NCBI RefSeq assembly: GCF_900199185.1
Contig: NZ_OBMI01000001.1
Coordinates: 372,001 to 436,000, forward strand
DNA length: 64,000 bases
From: Sphingomonas guangdongensis
GTDB taxonomy: Bacteria > Pseudomonadota > Alphaproteobacteria > Sphingomonadales > Sphingomonadaceae
Direction of reading: 5' to 3'
Part shown: positions 45,548 through 53,986 of the stretch, piece after piece
How positions within the stretch are numbered: the first letter of the stretch is position 1
Layout of the letters: each line of letters begins with the position of its first letter
Program-made: the position numbers and the translations under genes
The notes under the pieces: generated by a model
The model's database searches: none
What the model was told of the DNA's origin: nothing
The model's input: the letters and a program-made list of their open reading frames with translations, nothing else

Positions 45548-46030
45548 CTAGTGTCCCACGCTGCTGCCAAACGCCACTAACAGGCCCAGCATCAGGATCG
45601 CGAGAATGCCGAGGCTCAGGCAGCCAAGGAGATCAACAATTCGTGACCGTTTGCGCGGCGGATTTCGCAGATCACGCTGGCGCGCCGCATCACCGAATTG
45701 ATTGCGCGCATAGTCCGACTTGTTGCGCGGCAGGATGATGATCAGGACAAGCAGGACGACGAAGGTCGTGATTAAAACCGCTTGGCTCTGCGGATCAATG
45801 TCTAGCGGACCGTTCGCCGCATAGCTGGCGATCACTAACAGGAACATCAGCAAGCTGAAGAAGCCGAATAGGGCGGGCACGATCATGAACAGGTGCGTTC
45901 GCCGGCTTCGGCGAAACCAGAGGAACATGAGGATTGCTATCTCGAGCAGGATAGCCGGCAGCAGCCAGGACACGACAGTCACCCAAATCTCTCTGTGGCT
46001 TTTTCGCCTCCTCGCATGAAGCGCGGTCAA
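45548..46030 (-). CDS. Hypothetical membrane protein (160 aa)
   Basis: The protein has four hydrophobic segments: WVTVVSWLLPAILLEIAILM, FMIVPALFGFFSLLMFLLVI, AVLITTFVVLLVLIIILP and LLGCLSLGILAILMLGLLVA. A basic cytosolic stretch lies between the third and fourth (NKSDYARNQFGDAARQRDL). No enzyme motif is seen. The next small membrane gene on the same strand lies 46 bp upstream, so the two may be cotranscribed near the right end of element A. Confidence 0.7.
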   Translation of the reverse strand: MTALHARRRKSHREIWVTVVSWLLPAILLEIAILMFLWFRRSRRTHLFMIVPALFGFFSLLMFLLVIASYAANGPLDIDPQSQAVLITTFVVLLVLIIILPRNKSDYARNQFGDAARQRDLRNPPRKRSRIVDLLGCLSLGILAILMLGLLVAFGSSVGH

Positions 46031-46076
46031 TCCATTCTACCCGCTTCAAAGCTGCTCGGGCCTGACGTTCAACCTT

Positions 46077-46367
46077 TCAAGCGGCGCGCGACTGCGCCGC
46101 CCTGCGCTTGCGGCTGCCGGGGCGGGCGACAAACACCAGCGCCAGTCCGCCCGCCGCCAGGGTTGCGCCGGTTTTGAAGCGATCCTCAAGTTCGAGACAG
46201 CGCGGCGATCGAGCATAGATGCCCCGCTGATGAACTCTCCGCTCCTTCTCGCAGCGCTTCCATTCGCGTGTCCCGCCCAAGTCAAAAGGGGTTGCGATGA
46301 AAAATGCTGAAGCGGTAATCAGAGCGAAGCCGATCGCGCACAGGATTTTTGCGGTTGCGACACGCAT
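46077..46367 (-). CDS. Small two-helix membrane protein (96 aa)
   Basis: The product has a first hydrophobic helix (ILCAIGFALITASAFFIA). A central polar loop contains two cysteines (WKRCEKERR, SPRCLELEDRF). A second helix follows (TGATLAAGGLALVFVA), then a basic tail (RPGSRKRRAAQSRAA). The loop probably faces the periplasm. It is the last gene before the right end of element A. No family is recognised. Confidence 0.6.
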   Translation of the reverse strand: MRVATAKILCAIGFALITASAFFIATPFDLGGTREWKRCEKERRVHQRGIYARSPRCLELEDRFKTGATLAAGGLALVFVARPGSRKRRAAQSRAA

Positions 46368-46630
46368 GGCACCGGTCCAGTTCCCTGTTTTAAAGGAAAA
46401 CCACTACCGATAGCGTGTTAACATCGGGCTTATATCTGGAATATCGGGCCGCAGCGGCCCCCTGGGGCTTCTCGCGCTCGCCCGCTGGTCACGCAATAGC
46501 GAACGATCAGCGTCCGTCGGTCGAACGGCAGCTTTTAGGCATCCCCTTCGCGCAGGTGAATGGCCGCCCATGAGGCGCAAAGCGGTCGCTGCTCGCTTGA
46601 TGAACGAGCGCCCGCTTGCGCGGCATTAGC

Positions 46631-46791
46631 GCCCAAAAGCTGACGGGCCGCTTTCCACCCAGAAGCTGACGTGAGTTGTTGCTTGAACAGGCGCGATGCC
46701 GTCCCGCCACAGTGCTCAACGCGCCGAATGCCGAAGCCGTCAACTCGTTCTTAATGCGTTCCATCAAGCGGCGATCAGGATCACAGCAGGT
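46631..46791. repeat. Right-end repeat of element A (161 bp)
   Basis: This segment recurs at 63398-63558. Over the final 120 bp I count 104 identical positions. Both copies end CAGGA-C-CAGCAGGT after GCGTTCCAT. The minus strand opens a short frame in both, MERIKNELTASAFGALSTVA here, so it may derive from a small gene. It is followed directly by the left end of element B. Confidence 0.85.
46784..46791. repeat. Internal junction core CAGCAGGT between elements A and B
   Basis: CAGCAGGT is preceded by the right-end repeat of A and followed by CGGATATGGCTACACCC. The latter matches the left end of A (CGGTATGGCTACACCC) apart from one inserted base. This is the signature of two elements inserted side by side at the same site. 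One T of the 9-bp core is missing here. Confidence 0.85.
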
Positions 46792-46805
46792 CGGATATGG
46801 CTACA

Positions 46806-46825
46806 CCCTCAAGTCTTCGTGAGGG
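46806..46825. repeat. Hairpin at the left end of element B
   Basis: CCCTCA (46806-46811) and TGAGGG (46820-46825) pair perfectly around an 8-nt loop, 14 bases inside the element. It is the positional counterpart of the CACCCG/CGGGTG hairpin of element A, with a different stem sequence. Confidence 0.55.
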
Positions 46826-46983
46826 CGGCTGTCGTTTACGACCCCAGGTCGGCCGCTTATCAGCCGACCGTTCCTTCCCAAACTCGGTCGTACGTTCATA
46901 CCCGAAGTTCCTTTATTGACTAAACTTTCTGAACGGCAAGGATCTCACGGCGACTCCTCGCACCGTGTCACGTCTTCGAAATT

Positions 46984-48561
46984 TCAACGCTCAGCCCGTG
47001 CGACCGACGATCGTTCATAAACCTCAATGTTGAGCTCACCTCGCGTGAACGCTGCCACACGGACGTAGCGTGTGAGGTATCGCTGATACACGATATTCTG
47101 CTGAGTAAACTTCCTCGCCTCGACGCGGTAGCGGGCGACATTTGACAAGACGGCGTAGTCGGCATGGCAGGTCGAGAGCCGATCTGGAGCGACATTCCCT
47201 AAGTCGACGATGGCGCGGCCGGTGCGCGCCTGGTTGACGCTGGCGTGGCTCGGCGCGCGGCGCAGCGCCGCCCGCACGTCGATGCAGCCGGCGCTCCCCA
47301 TCGGGAACAGCAGGCGTCCCTGGTAGCGGAGCAGGTCAAAGGCGGCGTGCTCGACCAGCAGCGTGCGACCGGGCGGCAGGTTGGCAAGCACCCACGCGCT
47401 CGCCGCCTGCCGGGGATCGTCCGTGCGCGCGGCGACGTGCGCGAGCGCCTCCCGGCCCATCGTTCCGGCGAGCAGCAGCGCGACGGCGGGTACGGCGATC
47501 CGGTGACCGCGCGCGACCGTCTCAATTCCCAGCGCGACCAGCACCGCCGCGATCGGCAGGAGTGGCACCATCCACCGCGCCCAAACGAGCGCCTGCGCCG
47601 CGAGCGCGAGGAGCAGCACTGCGGCGGTCGGCAGCAGCACCACTGCAGCGGCGCGCTGCCGCCAGACAGCCGCGCAGCCGATGGTGAGCAGCGCGAGGCC
47701 GGCGATGCCGAAGCTCTCGCGCAGCGGATGCCCCAGGTACCAGCCGAGGTTGCCGACCAGCCCGAAGCCGGTCGCACCGAGATGCACCGGCCGCGCCTCG
47801 CCACCAAGATCGCGCAGCACCACCGGCCAGTCGAGCAGCAGGTACGGTGACGTGACGACCAGCGTCACTGCCGCCAGCAGCGGCGCGACCGGGAGCCACC
47901 GCCACGCCCTGCGATCGTCGTGCAGTCGCCACAGCGTTGCCGCGGCGGGCGCGACCAGAACCAGCACCGCCGGCCACTTTGTCGCGCAGGCGAGCCCCGC
48001 CGCTATGCCCGCGAGCAGGTGATCTTGCACGCTCCCGCCCCGCGCGATGCTCAGCGCGTGCAGCAGCGACCCCGTCATCAGCACCGTCGCCAGCATGTCG
48101 GTCCGGACGACCTGCGAATAGTCGACGTGAAGCGCGCACACGGCGAGCAGCAGTGCCGCGATCAGCCCGGCTCGCGGCCCCGCGACGCTCCGCCCGAGCC
48201 GCCAGGTCAGCCACACGCTCAGCGTGCCGAGCAGCGCGCTCAAGACCCGCATCGGCAGCACGACGGTACCGGGATCGGCGAATACCGCCTGAGCGAAACC
48301 GCTTGTATCGGTCCAGCTGCCCGCCGCCAGGCCGACCGCGGCGACGCCGGCGGCGATCAGCGCTAGCAGGTAGAAGAGCAGGGTCGCCGGGTGCCCGAAC
48401 CAGCCGGGGTTCAGCCGCCCCTCGCGCAGCATGTCGAGCGCGGTCATCACGAACACCGGCTCGTCCGGATCGTTGAGCGACGGCAGGCCGAAATCGAGCT
48501 GGTACAGCCTGAGCGCGAGCGCGAGCAGCAGCACGCCCGCGAGCAGTAGCCGTGCCCTCAT
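46984..48561 (-). CDS. GT39/ArnT-like polyprenyl-phosphate-sugar glycosyltransferase
   Basis: The 525-aa membrane protein begins MRARLLLAGVLLLALALRLY, followed by the acidic loop LDFGLPSLNDPDEPVFVMTA that marks the PMT/GT39 catalytic site. About ten further helices follow (VWLTWRLGRSVAGPRAGLIA, HVDYSQVVRTDMLATVLMTG). A soluble C-terminal domain ends IEVYERSSVARAER. Such enzymes use lipid-linked monosaccharides in the periplasm. ATG 48561 overlaps the GtrA stop (ATGA). It is the last gene of the ten-gene operon. Confidence 0.82.
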   Translation of the reverse strand: MRARLLLAGVLLLALALRLYQLDFGLPSLNDPDEPVFVMTALDMLREGRLNPGWFGHPATLLFYLLALIAAGVAAVGLAAGSWTDTSGFAQAVFADPGTVVLPMRVLSALLGTLSVWLTWRLGRSVAGPRAGLIAALLLAVCALHVDYSQVVRTDMLATVLMTGSLLHALSIARGGSVQDHLLAGIAAGLACATKWPAVLVLVAPAAATLWRLHDDRRAWRWLPVAPLLAAVTLVVTSPYLLLDWPVVLRDLGGEARPVHLGATGFGLVGNLGWYLGHPLRESFGIAGLALLTIGCAAVWRQRAAAVVLLPTAAVLLLALAAQALVWARWMVPLLPIAAVLVALGIETVARGHRIAVPAVALLLAGTMGREALAHVAARTDDPRQAASAWVLANLPPGRTLLVEHAAFDLLRYQGRLLFPMGSAGCIDVRAALRRAPSHASVNQARTGRAIVDLGNVAPDRLSTCHADYAVLSNVARYRVEARKFTQQNIVYQRYLTRYVRVAAFTRGELNIEVYERSSVARAER

Positions 48562-48959
48562 GCGGCGCGCGCGAAGGTGACCCGGCTGTGCCAGAACCAG
48601 CTGGTGACGATCAGCACCACGGTGAAGCCGGTCTGTGCGACCACGGGCGCCAGCCCCGCCACCTCCACCAGCAGCGGCAGCGCGACCCAGTTGGCGGCGT
48701 AGTTGGCGAGATAGAAGCTCGCGAACGCCACAAACTCGCGCAGCACGTTGCCGCGGGTGCGGAACACGCCGAGCTTGTGCGTCGTGAACGCGAAGACGAG
48801 CGAGATGCCTTGCGCGAGCGCGAGCGCCAGCAGGTAGCGCGTGTCCAGCCCCGGCACGCTCCACATCAGCAGCGGATAAATGGCGAGGCCGAACGCGGTG
48901 TTCACTGCGCCCGCGACCAGGAAGCGCAGCGGCCGCCCCGCGGCGGACGCGCGGGTCAC
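48558..48959 (-). CDS. GtrA-like membrane protein
   Basis: The 133-aa protein has four helices: RFLVAGAVNTAFGLAIYPLL, LLALALAQGISLVFAFTTHK, EFVAFASFYLANYAANWVAL and TGFTVVLIVTSWFWHSRVTF. This is the GtrA fold, thought to flip polyprenyl-phosphate sugars. The start is GTG 48959, overlapping the stop of the ThDP-enzyme gene (GTGA). No other start fits the family length. It sits beside a GT39-like enzyme that would use its product. Confidence 0.88.
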   Translation of the reverse strand: MTRASAAGRPLRFLVAGAVNTAFGLAIYPLLMWSVPGLDTRYLLALALAQGISLVFAFTTHKLGVFRTRGNVLREFVAFASFYLANYAANWVALPLLVEVAGLAPVVAQTGFTVVLIVTSWFWHSRVTFARAA

Positions 48960-50776
48960 CCCTCCTCCACCAGCGGGATCGCCATGTTGGCGGCGAGCAC
49001 CTCGCGCGGCAGGAACGGGGACAGGTCCTCCAGCGGCGGAGAGGTGATGCGGCCGTCCGCGTGCACCTTGGCGCCGAGCTTGGGCGCGAACGCGACATGC
49101 TCGTCGATCATGATCTCGCACAACGCCGGTCCTGGTGCTGCCAGCGTCTCCGCGATCGCGGCCGGCAGGTCGTTGTGGCCGTCGGCACGCGCGTAGTGGA
49201 AGCCGAACGCGCCCGCGACCTTCTCGAAGCTCGGGAAGGTGACGTTGCTCTTGGGTCCGCCGCCGACCTCCACGCCGTTGAAGAAGTTGCGGTGGGTCTG
49301 GAAGATCGAAACGTAGCCGGAATTGTTGAGAAGGAAGACCTTCACCGGCAGGTTGTAGCCCGCGATCGTCTGCATTTCCTGCAGGTTCATCATGATGCTG
49401 CCGTCGCCGGCGATACAGATGGCGCGCCGCTTGCCGCCGGTCGCCGCGCAGACGCCGATCGCGGCCGGCAGGTCATAGCCCATCGTCGCCGAGCCGGAGT
49501 TGGTCCACAGCCGCTGCCCCTGCTGCAGCCGGGCGGTCTGAAAGCTGACCACGCAGGCCGTGCCGTTGCCGGTCACCACCACGTCGTCAGCGTCTAGCGC
49601 ATCGAACAGCGCCTCCATCGCGACATAAGGGTGGCAGAGCGGGCCATGCTCGCGGTACTCGGGCAGTACCGCCGGGAAGGCCGGCCCGCGCGCCCGCGCC
49701 CAGCCGAGCCACTCCGTATGCGAGGTGGTCGGCCCGGCATAATCGGCGGTGAGCAGCGCCGGGAGCAGGTCGGCGAGGTCGGCGACGACCGGCAGGTCGG
49801 GGCGAACGGTCGGCTTCTGCAGCTCGAGCGGATCGATATCGACCCAGATCTTGTACGCGGCGCGCGCGAAGCTCGCCCAATTGTAGCTGACCTGGCGGAT
49901 GTTGAGCCGGCTGCCGAGCACCAGCAGCAGGTCCGCGCTCTGCGTCACCAGATTGCCGCCGCGGTCACCGACCGTGCCGGGCCGCCCGGCGTAGAGCGGA
50001 TGATGATCCCACAGCGCGTCGTGCGCGTTCCAGGCGGTGACCACCGGCACGCCCAGCCGATCGATGACGCGCAGGAAGTCCTCATGCGCGCCGCTCAGCC
50101 GCACGCCCGTGCCCGCGAGCACCACCGGTCGCTCCGCCGCGGCGATGCGATCGAGGATCGTGCGCGCCGTTGCATCCAGTCGCGTCGCGCGCCACGGCTC
50201 GTTCAGCTCCGCTCGGTCGAAACCGGTGAGCGTCGCGGGGTCGATCTTCGCCGCCTGCACGTCGAGCGGGATATCGAGCCACACCGGCCCGGGCCGGCCG
50301 CTGCTGGCCAGGTAGAGCGCCTTCTCCAGATGGTAGCGGATTGTCTGCGGATCGGCCACCATCGCGGCGTACTTGGTGATCGGCGTGACGATCGGCTCGA
50401 TGTCGAGTTCCTGGTCGCCGAGCTGGCGCAGCGGCAACCCGCTCGCGCGCACCGTCGTCTCGCGCTTCACCTGACCCGAGATCACGATCATGGGCACCGA
50501 ATCGACGAACGCACCGTAGACGCCGGTGATCGCGTTGGTCCCGCCCGGGCCGGAGGTGACGTTGACCACCGCGGGGCAATTGGTGAAGCGCGCATACGCC
50601 TCCGCCGCCATCGCCAGCGCCTGCTCGTGGTGGCAGAAGGTCGTCTTCAGCCGCGGGTGCGTGCCGAGCGAGTGGTTGAGGTGCATTGCACCCCCGCCGG
50701 TCAGCATGAACACGTCGGCGATGCCGTAATCGGCCAGCGCCTCCGCCACCCAGTCGGAGAGTTTAACGAGAGTCAT
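48956..50776 (-). CDS. Acetolactate-synthase-like ThDP-dependent enzyme
   Basis: The 606-aa protein has the three ThDP domains. The N-terminal PYR domain has the activating glutamate in CHHEQALAMAAEAYAR near residue 50 and GPGGTNAITGVYGAFVDSVP. The middle domain has PVVLAGTGVRLSGAHEDFL. The C-terminal PP domain has GDGSIMMNLQEMQTIAGYN and LLNNSGYVSIFQTH. In polysaccharide loci such enzymes can make branched or carbon-extended sugars, like YerE; acetolactate chemistry is the alternative. ATG 50776 overlaps the epimerase stop; ATG 50785 is possible. Inside a glycan operon a sugar role is favoured but unproven. Confidence 0.85.
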   Translation of the reverse strand: MTLVKLSDWVAEALADYGIADVFMLTGGGAMHLNHSLGTHPRLKTTFCHHEQALAMAAEAYARFTNCPAVVNVTSGPGGTNAITGVYGAFVDSVPMIVISGQVKRETTVRASGLPLRQLGDQELDIEPIVTPITKYAAMVADPQTIRYHLEKALYLASSGRPGPVWLDIPLDVQAAKIDPATLTGFDRAELNEPWRATRLDATARTILDRIAAAERPVVLAGTGVRLSGAHEDFLRVIDRLGVPVVTAWNAHDALWDHHPLYAGRPGTVGDRGGNLVTQSADLLLVLGSRLNIRQVSYNWASFARAAYKIWVDIDPLELQKPTVRPDLPVVADLADLLPALLTADYAGPTTSHTEWLGWARARGPAFPAVLPEYREHGPLCHPYVAMEALFDALDADDVVVTGNGTACVVSFQTARLQQGQRLWTNSGSATMGYDLPAAIGVCAATGGKRRAICIAGDGSIMMNLQEMQTIAGYNLPVKVFLLNNSGYVSIFQTHRNFFNGVEVGGGPKSNVTFPSFEKVAGAFGFHYARADGHNDLPAAIAETLAAPGPALCEIMIDEHVAFAPKLGAKVHADGRITSPPLEDLSPFLPREVLAANMAIPLVEEG

Positions 50777-51783
50777 GAGGTCCATCCATTGGCGGCGGCG
50801 GTGCGCCGGATCGCGTCGTCGAGGCCGACCGACGCGGCGACGCCCAGGTCGCGGCGGATCGCGTCGGTTGCAGGTACGTAGCGGCCGAGGTTCCAGCCGG
50901 CATCGGGGCGTCCGCGGATCTCCACGTCCGGCGCGCCGAGCAGCGCGGCGGTGCGGCGCGCGAGGTTGGCGATCGACACGCCCTCTTCCGACCCCACGTT
51001 GTACGCGCGGCCGGGCGGCGCATCGAGAAGGAGACGCCACATCCACACCGCAAGGTCGGCGGCGTAAAGGTAGGAGCGTACCGCCTGTCCGGAGCCGTTC
51101 ACGACGATCTCGCGCTTCGCAATCGCGTCGCGGATGAAGTTGCCGGCGGCGAAGTGGGTGTCGAGCGACAGGCCGGGCCCGAGCAGCGCGAAGATGCGCG
51201 TGACCGTGGTCGATAGCCCGAACTGGTGGTGGTAGATCGCGGTCAGCGCTTCGGCGGCGCGCTTACCCTCGGCGTAGGCCGAACGGGGATCGCGCGAGTC
51301 GGGGCCACCCATCCAGTCCTCGCCGACGCGCTCCTGCGACCATGGTTGCGGGCCGTAGACCGCGCCCGAGCTCATCAGCAGGAAGCGCGCGTTCGCCGCG
51401 TGCGCGACCTCGAGGACCGCGCGGGTGCCCGTCACGATCGTGTCGAACATCCGCCGCGGGTCGTCGGCGGTCAGCGCCGCGCTGGCGTCGGTCGCGCCGT
51501 GGATCACGTGGCTGTAGCCGCCGGGCAGCGCGGGAAGATCGAGCACGTCGCCGGCGATCAGCTCGTACCGCCAGGCGAGGTGCGGCGCGCGCCGCTCAAA
51601 GGCGACGGGATCGCGGGTCAGCACCGTCACGTCCACGTCGATCGGTGCGCGTGCGAGCGCCTCCAGCATCCAGCGCCCGATGAACCCGGTCGCGCCGGTG
51701 AAGAACAATCGCGCGCCGTCGAGTTTCGGCCAGTGGGAGGCAAGCGCGGCGTCGATCGCCCGCAGGTCTTCGTCGGGGATCAT
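50773..51783 (-). CDS. NAD-dependent sugar epimerase/dehydratase
   Basis: The 336-aa extended SDR has FFTGATGFIGRWMLEALARA near residue 30, HVIHGATDASAALTADDP, LMSSGAVYGPQPWS and SAYAEGKRAAEAL, which holds the YxxxK pair. RIFALLGPGLSLDTHF and RSYLYAADLAVWMWRLLL follow. It modifies NDP-sugars, probably as a 4-epimerase or dehydratase. ATG 51783 overlaps the stop of the upstream glycosyltransferase. Its reaction within the pathway cannot be fixed from sequence. Confidence 0.88.
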   Translation of the reverse strand: MIPDEDLRAIDAALASHWPKLDGARLFFTGATGFIGRWMLEALARAPIDVDVTVLTRDPVAFERRAPHLAWRYELIAGDVLDLPALPGGYSHVIHGATDASAALTADDPRRMFDTIVTGTRAVLEVAHAANARFLLMSSGAVYGPQPWSQERVGEDWMGGPDSRDPRSAYAEGKRAAEALTAIYHHQFGLSTTVTRIFALLGPGLSLDTHFAAGNFIRDAIAKREIVVNGSGQAVRSYLYAADLAVWMWRLLLDAPPGRAYNVGSEEGVSIANLARRTAALLGAPDVEIRGRPDAGWNLGRYVPATDAIRRDLGVAASVGLDDAIRRTAAANGWTS

Positions 51784-53066
51784 GCCGCGAACCCCAGCAC
51801 CGGCTGGTACCAGCGGTGCGCCTTCGCCACCCGCACGATCGCGTCGAGCGAGAGCGCCCACACGATCGCGACGATCAGCCCCGGCCGCGCGAAGTGCCCG
51901 ACCGTCAGCCCGAACTGCGGCGTGACCGGACGGTCGGTCAGCCAGCTCTTCAGCTCCAGGTTCAGGATCGTCGCGAGCGGCCAGTCGCCGACCAGGCACA
52001 GCAGGTAGGCGCACCCGATCGCGACCGCCGCGCCGCCCTTCGCGGGCTCGAGCAGCACCAGGAACAGCAGGAACGCCTGCGTGTAGCCGCCCGGCGACTG
52101 GGTGACGAGGTAGGCACCGAGCAGGATCGCGGCGATGCGGGCGTGCGGCAGCGCGCGTGGCTGGAGCCACGCGGCCGCGAGCGCGGCGAGCGCGACCAGC
52201 TGGGTCGAGCGGATCACCATCGGCAGTACCGCCTCGATCCCCTCCACCGTGCGCGAGGGCAGGAACTCGAGCAGCGGCAGGCCGGCGCCGCGCATCTGGA
52301 GCAGCGGCGCGTAGCTGGTCGAATAGTTGACCTCGTTCCACACCTGCCCGGTCAGGAACTGCACCCAGTTGGCCATGTTCGACACGACTTCGCCCGGTGA
52401 CCCCGCACCCACCCAAGCGAGCGTCAGCAGGTAGAGGGCGACCGTCGCGATTCCGGCGAGCTCCAGCGGCCGCCACTCGCGCCGCACCGCGCCGGCGAGC
52501 GCGGGCAGGATCAGGTACGGCTTGAAGTTGATCGTCACCGCGCTTGCGACGCTTCGCCACGCGAGCGATCGGGTGATCGGGCCGTAGGCGATCACGAAGG
52601 CGGCGAACCCGACCAGGATCAGGTTGCCGCGCTCCAAGGTGAACAGCATCGGCAGCCCAAGGGCAAAGGCGAGCGTTCGGGGCAGCGCGGTTCGGGGATC
52701 GCTGCGCGAGAAGGCGATCCACAGCAACGCCGCGTCGAGTGCGTAGGCGCCGCCGATCACCGCCTTGGCCAGCCAGTCGCAGTCGCGCGCGTGGAACGGC
52801 CCCGACACATAGCAGCCCGGCAGCGTCGTCAGGTCGAGAAACACGAACGACAGCGGCGGGTAGATCGACCGCCATACGTCATAGGCGCCGGGTCGGTTCG
52901 CCCAATAGGCGGTGTTGAACCAGTCCATGAAAGTGTCGTTGGTGTCGAACACGAACGGCTGCGGCAGGTAGCCGCGCGCGAGCAGGAACCAGAGCGTGTA
53001 GGCGGCGCTGGCGACCACGGCCGCGGCCGGCAGCCACTCGGCGGAGGGGTGCGCGCGCGCGCTCAT
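51780..53066 (-). CDS. GT87-like (DUF2029) polyprenyl-sugar glycosyltransferase
   Basis: The 428-aa membrane protein has about ten helices with the signature acidic periplasmic loop FVFDTNDTFMDWFNTAYWAN near residue 40. LERGNLILVGFAAFVIAYG and TINFKPYLILPALAG, typical of the DUF2029/GT87 family, follow. The family transfers mannose or related sugars from polyprenyl phosphate in the periplasm. ATG 53066 overlaps the GT2 stop. Together with GT39, GtrA and GT2 it points to lipid-carrier-linked sugar transfer. Confidence 0.8.
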   Translation of the reverse strand: MSARAHPSAEWLPAAAVVASAAYTLWFLLARGYLPQPFVFDTNDTFMDWFNTAYWANRPGAYDVWRSIYPPLSFVFLDLTTLPGCYVSGPFHARDCDWLAKAVIGGAYALDAALLWIAFSRSDPRTALPRTLAFALGLPMLFTLERGNLILVGFAAFVIAYGPITRSLAWRSVASAVTINFKPYLILPALAGAVRREWRPLELAGIATVALYLLTLAWVGAGSPGEVVSNMANWVQFLTGQVWNEVNYSTSYAPLLQMRGAGLPLLEFLPSRTVEGIEAVLPMVIRSTQLVALAALAAAWLQPRALPHARIAAILLGAYLVTQSPGGYTQAFLLFLVLLEPAKGGAAVAIGCAYLLCLVGDWPLATILNLELKSWLTDRPVTPQFGLTVGHFARPGLIVAIVWALSLDAIVRVAKAHRWYQPVLGFAA

Positions 53067-53986
53067 GACGATGGCGGAAAGTTGAGGCGCGCTTCCTCGA
53101 TCACCAGCGGCATCCCGCGGGTCCGCTCCGCAAGGAGGCGCACCTGATCGCCAATCAGGCCGAGGATCAGGAGCAGCACGCCAAACCCCGCCAGGCCGAC
53201 GCTCCACCCGAGCAAGGTTGCGCTGAGCAGGACGAGCGACGCAAGCAGCAGCAGCCCGGCGATCGCGAACGCCCACAGCGACAGGATGATCGGCAGGCGC
53301 AGCAGCGACTTGCCCGAGGCGGCGAGCCCCGACAGGGCGAAGCCGAGCAGCGGCGCGAACCCGTTCTTGCTCTCGCCACGGGCGCGCTCCGGGCGCTCGA
53401 CGGGCACCAGCGCGATCGGATAGCCGCTCTCCACCAGCATCCCGCGGAAGAATGGTTCCGGCTCGTTCCAGCGCTTCAGCGTGTCGACGACCTCGCGGTC
53501 GTAGAGCCCGAAGCCGGTGACGTTGGGGAGCGGCGGATGATCGGACATCGCGGCGAGGACGCGGTAGCCGGCGCCGCGGGTGAGCTTCAGCAGCGGCCCC
53601 GCTCCCTGCTCCGCCCGGCGCTGCGCCAGCACCACCTTCGCCCCGCCCCGCCACAGCGCGACCAGCTGGCCGATCACCGCCGGCGGATCCTGGAAATCGG
53701 CGCACATCCCGATCACCGCGCAGCCCCGCGCCTGGTAGATGCCGTGGGTGGGGGAGCGCATCTGCCCGAAGTTGCGGGTGTTCAGGATCGCGCGGACATA
53801 AGGGTTTACCGTGCAGATCCGCCGGATCGCGTCGCGGGAGCCGTCGGTCGATCCGTTGTCGATCAGGATGATCTCGTAGCTGTAGGTATGGGCCTCCGCC
53901 TCCGTCTGGACCGCGGCGACGATCGCGTCGACATTCTCGATCTCGTTGAAGCAGGGGATGACGATCGACAGCTCGGGACGGGTCAT
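53063..53986 (-). CDS. GT2 dolichol/polyprenyl-phosphate-sugar synthase-like
   Basis: The 307-aa protein has a GT-A catalytic domain: LSIVIPCFNEIENVDAIVAA, ILIDNGSTDGSRDAIRR, GMCADFQDPP (DxD-type site) and FGLYDREVVDTLKRWNEPEP. Two C-terminal helices follow (LPIILSLWAFAIAGLLLLAS, then GLAGFGVLLLILGLIG). This is the DPM/GtrB layout that charges polyprenyl phosphate with a hexose. It pairs functionally with GtrA and the GT39/GT87-like enzymes. Start and stop overlap both neighbours by four bases. Confidence 0.92.
   Translation of the reverse strand: MTRPELSIVIPCFNEIENVDAIVAAVQTEAEAHTYSYEIILIDNGSTDGSRDAIRRICTVNPYVRAILNTRNFGQMRSPTHGIYQARGCAVIGMCADFQDPPAVIGQLVALWRGGAKVVLAQRRAEQGAGPLLKLTRGAGYRVLAAMSDHPPLPNVTGFGLYDREVVDTLKRWNEPEPFFRGMLVESGYPIALVPVERPERARGESKNGFAPLLGFALSGLAASGKSLLRLPIILSLWAFAIAGLLLLASLVLLSATLLGWSVGLAGFGVLLLILGLIGDQVRLLAERTRGMPLVIEEARLNFPPSS

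Larger units (their letters stand above)
6105..46783. mobile_element. Element A: about 40.7-kb genomic island in comM
   Basis: It is bounded on the left by the broken comM core at 6096-6104 and on the right by the same core at 46784-46791. The left end begins CGGTATGGCTACACCC followed by a hairpin. The right end is a 161-bp segment (46631-46791) that recurs at the end of element B. Cargo covers oxidoreductase/regulator cassettes, defence-like genes, IS remnants, stress genes and arsenic resistance. Several genes are broken, as expected in accessory DNA. No integrase, DDE transposase or conjugation gene that could mobilise it was found, so it is either non-autonomous or decayed. Confidence 0.8.
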
